From assembly GCA_945872875.1 (NCBI GenBank), contig CAMCBB010000029.1:1-17672 (forward strand): 17,672 bases of DNA. The letters are read 5' to 3'. The first letter of the stretch is position 1. Each line of letters opens with the position of its first letter. Below, one piece after another: positions 14,138-17,672 of this stretch. Both the position numbers and the translations under genes were made by a program. The stretch comes from Flavobacterium psychrophilum (lineage in GTDB: Bacteria > Bacteroidota > Bacteroidia > Flavobacteriales > Flavobacteriaceae). The notes beneath the pieces were generated by a model. The model was given only the letters and a program-made list of their open reading frames with translations. It was not told the DNA's origin and did not search any database.

Positions 14138-15715
14138 TTAATTGGCTATAAATTGGTAGGCACCAATAGTAGTATTTGTTGCGTTTCTCGGTTTGTTAAG
14201 AATATCAAATGGACTCGAAATTGCTGGCGGAATTATTGCAAATAAACTTTCCGTTGGCCACATTTGGTTCTTAGCTTGATTTTTAAACTTAGGATTCAGA
14301 TTCTTTTTATTGCCATTTTGTTCCAAACGAATACTATCATATAAAGGATTTGAGGCAAGAACATTACTTTGATCATTTACTTTAAATAAGCAATTCGAAA
14401 AATTGGTCGTAAAGGAAACGCCTTTTTTCTCTAATGAAATCTCAGTGCTATTGGAACCGTAAACGATACAATTCGTTAATGTTGTAGTGGTTGCTTTTGT
14501 TAAGTATGCGGTATCTGTTTCTAAATAATCATTTAATAAAACGGCCGCTTGTTTTGAGCTATTCCAATTGTTATTAAAAGTACAATTAGTAAAAGTATAA
14601 GTACCGCCAAAAGTAGCTGCTAAATTTGCTTGACCGGAGTAATTAATTACTAAATTATCTGCAGTAATTTGTGCTGATCTTCCTAATATTCCAAAATTTG
14701 AACAATTATAAATTTGTGAATTTTTGATAGTCATTTTAGTAAATGAATTGTCAGTTGTTAACGCTAAATTGTTTGATAATATTCCAACAGTAGCATTTTT
14801 TAATGTAAGATGTTCAATCAGGTTATTATTGGAATTTGAGAAGTTAATAATTGCGGTCCATTGTCCAGGAACATCCGAATAATTTGGTTCTAAACGATCG
14901 CCTTCAAAAATAACTTCTTTACTCAAATCTTCTGGATCATTTGTAGGAGAAGGCAAACCATTTATTCTAAGCGTAGCGTTTTTTGCAATAATTAAACCGG
15001 AATTGGCATGAAAATGAACTCGAGCTCCGCTACTAACATTTAAGGTTTCGTTATCTGGAACCAAAGCATAGCCATAAATCACATAGGGTTTGTCGTTACC
15101 CCATAAATACTCATCATTATTATTTGGATCATTATGGTTTAAGGTGCTTCCGGTAATAGTAACCGGTAAATTCTCGTCATCATTACCTAAATTGATTCCT
15201 TCATAAGTATAGGTATTGTCCGGATTTTGTGTTCTGTTTGGATAAATAAAGTAGGCATCCTGAATTAATGTAACCAATTCAACTGTTTGTGGAGCACCAC
15301 TAATATTAGTAAATTGAATTTGATCTGTATATAAGAAATCTGTTGGATTAGCGCTTGCAACATCAGCAGTAACTTCTACAAAAATGAACAAACTATCTTT
15401 GGCCAATAATTCTACATTACTAAATATTTTTCCTTGTGCTCCAACATCTCCAGTCATACCATCCACCATAATTCGGTATTTCGAATTTAATCCTTTGCCT
15501 AGTTGAATTTTAGGAATAGAAATATCTTTATCACTCTTATTAAATACTTTTAAAGTGTAGGTGCTTGAACCAATATTGGTGAAAACAGTATCTAAATACA
15601 CGGTGTCTTTAGAGAATTCTAATCCTCCTGTACTTGGCTCAAAAGCAAAGTCATTTCTGCAGGAAGTCAATGAAATGGCTAAGCCAGCAATAAGTAATAA
15701 AAGTAATTTACGCAT
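14138..15715 (-). CDS. Secreted lipoprotein with right-handed beta-helix domain
   Basis: A 525-residue protein with a lipoprotein signal peptide ending in SLTSC, so C19 is the lipidated residue. After it, roughly 30-160 is rich in beta strands and looks like an Ig-like or Hydin-like domain (SKDTVYLDTVFTNIGSSTYT). From about 200 to 480 it has short repeated strands with Asn ladders such as HLTLKNATVGILSNN and NCTFNNNWNSS, the pattern of a right-handed parallel beta-helix. The C-terminus NKPRNATNTTIGAYQF resembles the GxPR...DIGAYE ending common in secreted beta-helix proteins. I see no polysaccharide-lyase or hydrolase catalytic motif, so substrate and activity are unknown. It is probably on the outer membrane. 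It is transcribed alone, between its own promoter and a strong terminator. Confidence 0.82.
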   Translation of the reverse strand: MRKLLLLLIAGLAISLTSCRNDFAFEPSTGGLEFSKDTVYLDTVFTNIGSSTYTLKVFNKSDKDISIPKIQLGKGLNSKYRIMVDGMTGDVGAQGKIFSNVELLAKDSLFIFVEVTADVASANPTDFLYTDQIQFTNISGAPQTVELVTLIQDAYFIYPNRTQNPDNTYTYEGINLGNDDENLPVTITGSTLNHNDPNNNDEYLWGNDKPYVIYGYALVPDNETLNVSSGARVHFHANSGLIIAKNATLRINGLPSPTNDPEDLSKEVIFEGDRLEPNYSDVPGQWTAIINFSNSNNNLIEHLTLKNATVGILSNNLALTTDNSFTKMTIKNSQIYNCSNFGILGRSAQITADNLVINYSGQANLAATFGGTYTFTNCTFNNNWNSSKQAAVLLNDYLETDTAYLTKATTTTLTNCIVYGSNSTEISLEKKGVSFTTNFSNCLFKVNDQSNVLASNPLYDSIRLEQNGNKKNLNPKFKNQAKNQMWPTESLFAIIPPAISSPFDILNKPRNATNTTIGAYQFIAN

Positions 15716-15734
15716 ATCTTATTTTCTAATTTGG

Positions 15735-15763
15735 TAAATGTAGGTATTTATTTGAAAAATCAA
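15735..15763 (-). promoter_or_regulatory. Candidate promoter of the beta-helix lipoprotein gene
   Basis: On the minus strand TTG (15763 to 15761), an 18-nt spacer and TACATTTA (15742 to 15735) match the Bacteroidetes promoter except for the last base. It lies 19 nt before the ATG at 15715. Confidence 0.45.
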
Positions 15764-15825
15764 AAAGCATTTCGGCTAACTAATAACGCAATAATCGTTT
15801 AATTAGTTTGTGACTATAAAATTAG

Positions 15826-15833
15826 TAATTTTG
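15826..15833 (+). promoter_or_regulatory. -7 element of menI-menF
   Basis: TAATTTTG matches TAnnTTTG exactly and ends 16 nt before the ATG at 15850. The -33 region is unclear: TTG at 15808-15810 is only 15 nt upstream, while TTA at 15803-15805 is 20 nt upstream. Confidence 0.5.
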
Positions 15834-15849
15834 CAAAAAAAAAATTACC

Positions 15850-16272
15850 ATGGCTTTCGATAGAGAACAAATGCTGAAATTATGCAAAGAGTGGTCTAAT
15901 AACACTTTAATGCAAACCCTAGAAATAGAATATGTTGATGCTGGGGATGATTATCTAGTTGCTACAATGCCTGTAAATCCTAGAGTGCATCAGCCAATGG
16001 GTATTCTTCACGGTGGAGCATCAGTTGCTCTTGCTGAAAGTGTTGGTAGTGCCGCATCCTTAATGTTTATCAATCCCGAAAAACAAGAAGTTCGTGGAAT
16101 TGAAATTTCGGCCAATCATGTTAGAAGTAAACGCGAAGGATTGGTTACTGCCACTGCTAAAATATTGCATAAAGGCGCCAGTATTCACCTTTGGGAAATT
16201 AGAATTGTTGATGAAAATGATAAGTTAATTTCGCTTTGCAAATTGACAAATATGGTATTATCCAGAAGATAA
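15850..16272 (+). CDS. menI: Hotdog-fold thioesterase, probable DHNA-CoA thioesterase MenI
   Basis: A 140-residue PaaI/YdiI-type hotdog thioesterase. The family signature HQPMGILHGGASVALAES is at 47-64, with Q48, H54 and catalytic E63 at the same numbered positions as in E. coli YdiI (MenI). S67 and the NHVRS segment at 89-93 also fit. It would hydrolyse 1,4-dihydroxy-2-naphthoyl-CoA in menaquinone synthesis. The general family covers many aryl-CoA substrates, but the overlap with a MenF-type gene (shared A in TAATG) supports this role over a generic PaaI thioesterase. No signal peptide, so cytosolic. The ATG at 15850 is preceded by an A-rich stretch and a -7 element. Confidence 0.85.
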   Translation: MAFDREQMLKLCKEWSNNTLMQTLEIEYVDAGDDYLVATMPVNPRVHQPMGILHGGASVALAESVGSAASLMFINPEKQEVRGIEISANHVRSKREGLVTATAKILHKGASIHLWEIRIVDENDKLISLCKLTNMVLSRR

Positions 16273-17327
16273 TGAGTCGATTAATTCAAAAAATTCAGGA
16301 ACATTTTGATTCAAAATTGCCATTTGTTTGTTATTGTAAACCCAATAGCAACAAACTAATTGCACTTTTCCAACGAAATAATCAATTACATGCTTTAGAT
16401 CAAATTAAATCGGGCTTTGCATTTGTTTCCTTTGATTCAAATTCAAAATATGGAATTCCAGAACAGGAATCTGATGTTTATATTGAATCGATTTCGAATT
16501 TTGAAGCATATCAAAATAGCGACAAAGTATATGAAGTGGATATATTAGCTAAAGTAAATTTTGAATCTCTTGTAGAAAAAGCGCTTAAAGAAATAAATTC
16601 TGGAACTTTTGAAAAAGTAGTTTTATCAAGAAATGAAGTAGTTGAATTATCAAATTTTACTATTAAAAAAGTGTTCTCTTCTTTAGTATCAAAATATACC
16701 AATTCCTTTCGTTATTGCTTTTATCATTCTGAGATTGGACTTTGGATGGGAGCTACACCAGAGCAGTTATTGAAATCAAATCAAAATAAAGTTCAAACCG
16801 TTTCTTTAGCTGGAACTCAATTATCTTCGGATATTAAAAATATTGTTTGGGAAGAAAAAGAAATTAACGAACAAAAAACGGTTACCGAATATATTGTTGA
16901 TGCTTTAAAATCTTGTGGGGCTGAAGTTGCAAAATCAGAACCTTATACTTTTCAAGCGGGTTCAATAGTTCATATTAAAACCGATATTGAGGCACAATTT
17001 GAGTCGGAGGTAAATGTTCCAAACATCCTTGAATTATTACATCCAACACCGGCTGTATGTGGTTTTCCTAAAACAGAAGCGCTTGAGTTTATTTCTGCAA
17101 ATGAAGGATACTATAGGGAGTATTATGCAGGTTATTTAGGAGAATGGAATCAAGATGGAAATTTTGATTTGTATGTAAATTTACGCTGTATGAAAGTCGA
17201 AACAAATGATGGTCCTGCGATAGCTAAATTATTTGTAGGATGTGGAATCAATAGCGGAAGTCAACCTGAAAAAGAGTTTTTCGAAACGGTAAATAAAGCA
17301 CAAACCTTAAAAAGTATATTGAATTAA
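16272..17327 (+). CDS. menF: Isochorismate synthase, MenF type
   Basis: A chorismate-binding enzyme of 351 residues that converts chorismate to isochorismate, the first step of menaquinone synthesis. The general-base lysine is K115 in FEKVVLSR and the general-acid glutamate E164 in MGATPEQLL, a spacing close to that of E. coli MenF (K190, E240). The C-terminal half shows SLAGTQ, ELLHPTPAVCGFPK, then YREYYAGYLGEW with the metal-binding glutamate region. The segment KEINEQKTV has Gln where most members read EH. The start is set at the ATG that shares its A with the menI stop (TAATG); a longer frame from a TTG at 16236 would lie inside menI. Anthranilate or salicylate synthase is less likely because the gene is coupled to menI. 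No menD follows. Confidence 0.9.
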   Translation: MSRLIQKIQEHFDSKLPFVCYCKPNSNKLIALFQRNNQLHALDQIKSGFAFVSFDSNSKYGIPEQESDVYIESISNFEAYQNSDKVYEVDILAKVNFESLVEKALKEINSGTFEKVVLSRNEVVELSNFTIKKVFSSLVSKYTNSFRYCFYHSEIGLWMGATPEQLLKSNQNKVQTVSLAGTQLSSDIKNIVWEEKEINEQKTVTEYIVDALKSCGAEVAKSEPYTFQAGSIVHIKTDIEAQFESEVNVPNILELLHPTPAVCGFPKTEALEFISANEGYYREYYAGYLGEWNQDGNFDLYVNLRCMKVETNDGPAIAKLFVGCGINSGSQPEKEFFETVNKAQTLKSILN

Positions 17328-17363
17328 TTTAGGATTGTCTAAATTAGCATTAAATTATAAAAT

Positions 17364-17672
17364 ATGAAATTAGATATTTTAGCTTTTGGGGCTCACCCCG
17401 ATGATGTGGAATTAGGATGTAGCGGAACTATTGCTAAAGAAATTAGCTTTGGTAAAAAAGTGGGAATCATTGATTTAACGCGTGGAGAATTGGGTACCCG
17501 AGGTTCGGTTGCTATTCGAAATGCTGAATCAGAAAAAGCAACACAACTGTTGGGAGTTTCTGTTCGTGAAAATTTAGACATGCGTGATGGTTTCTTTGTG
17601 AATGATGAAGCACATCAATTAAAAATCATTGAGATGATTCGTAAATACCAACCCGAAATTGTATTATGCAAT
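17364..17672 (+). CDS. bshB1: Bacillithiol biosynthesis deacetylase BshB1, N-terminal part
   Basis: The first 103 codons of a LmbE/PIG-L family zinc deacetylase; the gene runs off the window. The signature AHPDDVELG is at 10-18, where H11 and D14 are zinc ligands and D13 the catalytic base of the family. LTRGELGTRGS at about 39-49 is typical of the Bacteroidetes BshB1 group, which deacetylates GlcNAc-malate on the way to bacillithiol. It starts 36 nt after menF on the same strand with no convincing promoter in the gap, so read-through from menI-menF is possible. Related GlcNAc-PI or mycothiol deacetylases share the first motif; taxon and the second motif favour BshB1. Confidence 0.9.
   Translation, partial: MKLDILAFGAHPDDVELGCSGTIAKEISFGKKVGIIDLTRGELGTRGSVAIRNAESEKATQLLGVSVRENLDMRDGFFVNDEAHQLKIIEMIRKYQPEIVLCN

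Noticed and set aside
16236..16271. Longer N-terminus for the isochorismate synthase, starting at a TTG inside menI
   Set aside because: It would add 12 residues with no family match and overlap menI by 37 nt, while a proper ATG sits at the stop/start junction at 16272.
1..17672. Mobile element, phage, CRISPR array or defence system
   Set aside because: No transposase, integrase, nuclease-helicase cassette, spaced direct-repeat array or flanking terminal repeats were seen. All genes fit core metabolism with uniform base composition.

Overview
The window reads as core chromosome of a Flavobacteriaceae bacterium (Flavobacterium or a close relative). It is AT-rich. Start codons lack Shine-Dalgarno sequences. 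Several genes are preceded by the Bacteroidetes-type promoter (TTG, about 19 nt, TAnnTTTG). The gene set also fits: a fused CcsBA cytochrome c assembly protein, a large single-chain PurL, DUF3822 beside rsmD, and the bacillithiol deacetylase BshB1. I see no transposase, integrase, phage gene, CRISPR array, rRNA or tRNA.

Layout. (1) 1-97, minus: the first codons of a Rossmann/DUF2520-type protein, divergent from ccsBA. (2) 259-3983, plus: ccsBA and a lipoprotein glutathione peroxidase 2 nt apart, closed by a hairpin-plus-T-run terminator. (3) 4098-7075, plus: a compact cluster of pyrR, pyrB, a small STAS-like protein, a small two-helix membrane protein and rnz (tRNase Z). (4) 7112-7417, plus: the RNase P RNA gene with its own promoter; its terminator T-run holds the stop codon of the opposing gene. 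(5) 7423-8783, minus: rsmD and a DUF3822 gene, overlapping by GTGA. (6) 8907-10325, plus: a RecD-like helicase with a TTG start, divergent from DUF3822 and convergent with purL with one base between them. (7) 10327-13983, minus: purL, with an unusually ordered promoter and leader. (8) 14138-15715, minus: a beta-helix lipoprotein with a strong terminator. (9) 15850-17672, plus: a MenI-type hotdog thioesterase overlapping a MenF-type isochorismate synthase, followed by bshB1, which runs off the window end.

How the genes work together. Most are housekeeping. ccsBA matures c-type cytochromes and menI/menF feed menaquinone, so both serve respiration. pyrR/pyrB and purL belong to nucleotide synthesis. 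rnz and rnpB, side by side, make the two ends of mature tRNAs. Gpx and BshB1 belong to thiol/peroxide homeostasis.

I find no exotic gene system. The best leads are regulatory or structural: (a) the purL promoter, where an 11-bp inverted repeat brackets the -33 and start-site regions about four helical turns apart and adjoins an 18-bp palindrome in the leader; (b) a reduced RNase P RNA whose L15 loop appears to read GGA where most bacteria have GGU, next to rnz; (c) PyrR with no room for a PyrR-type attenuator leader; (d) two small uncharacterised genes between pyrB and rnz; (e) a Gpx lipoprotein with Asn at the usual catalytic Gln position.
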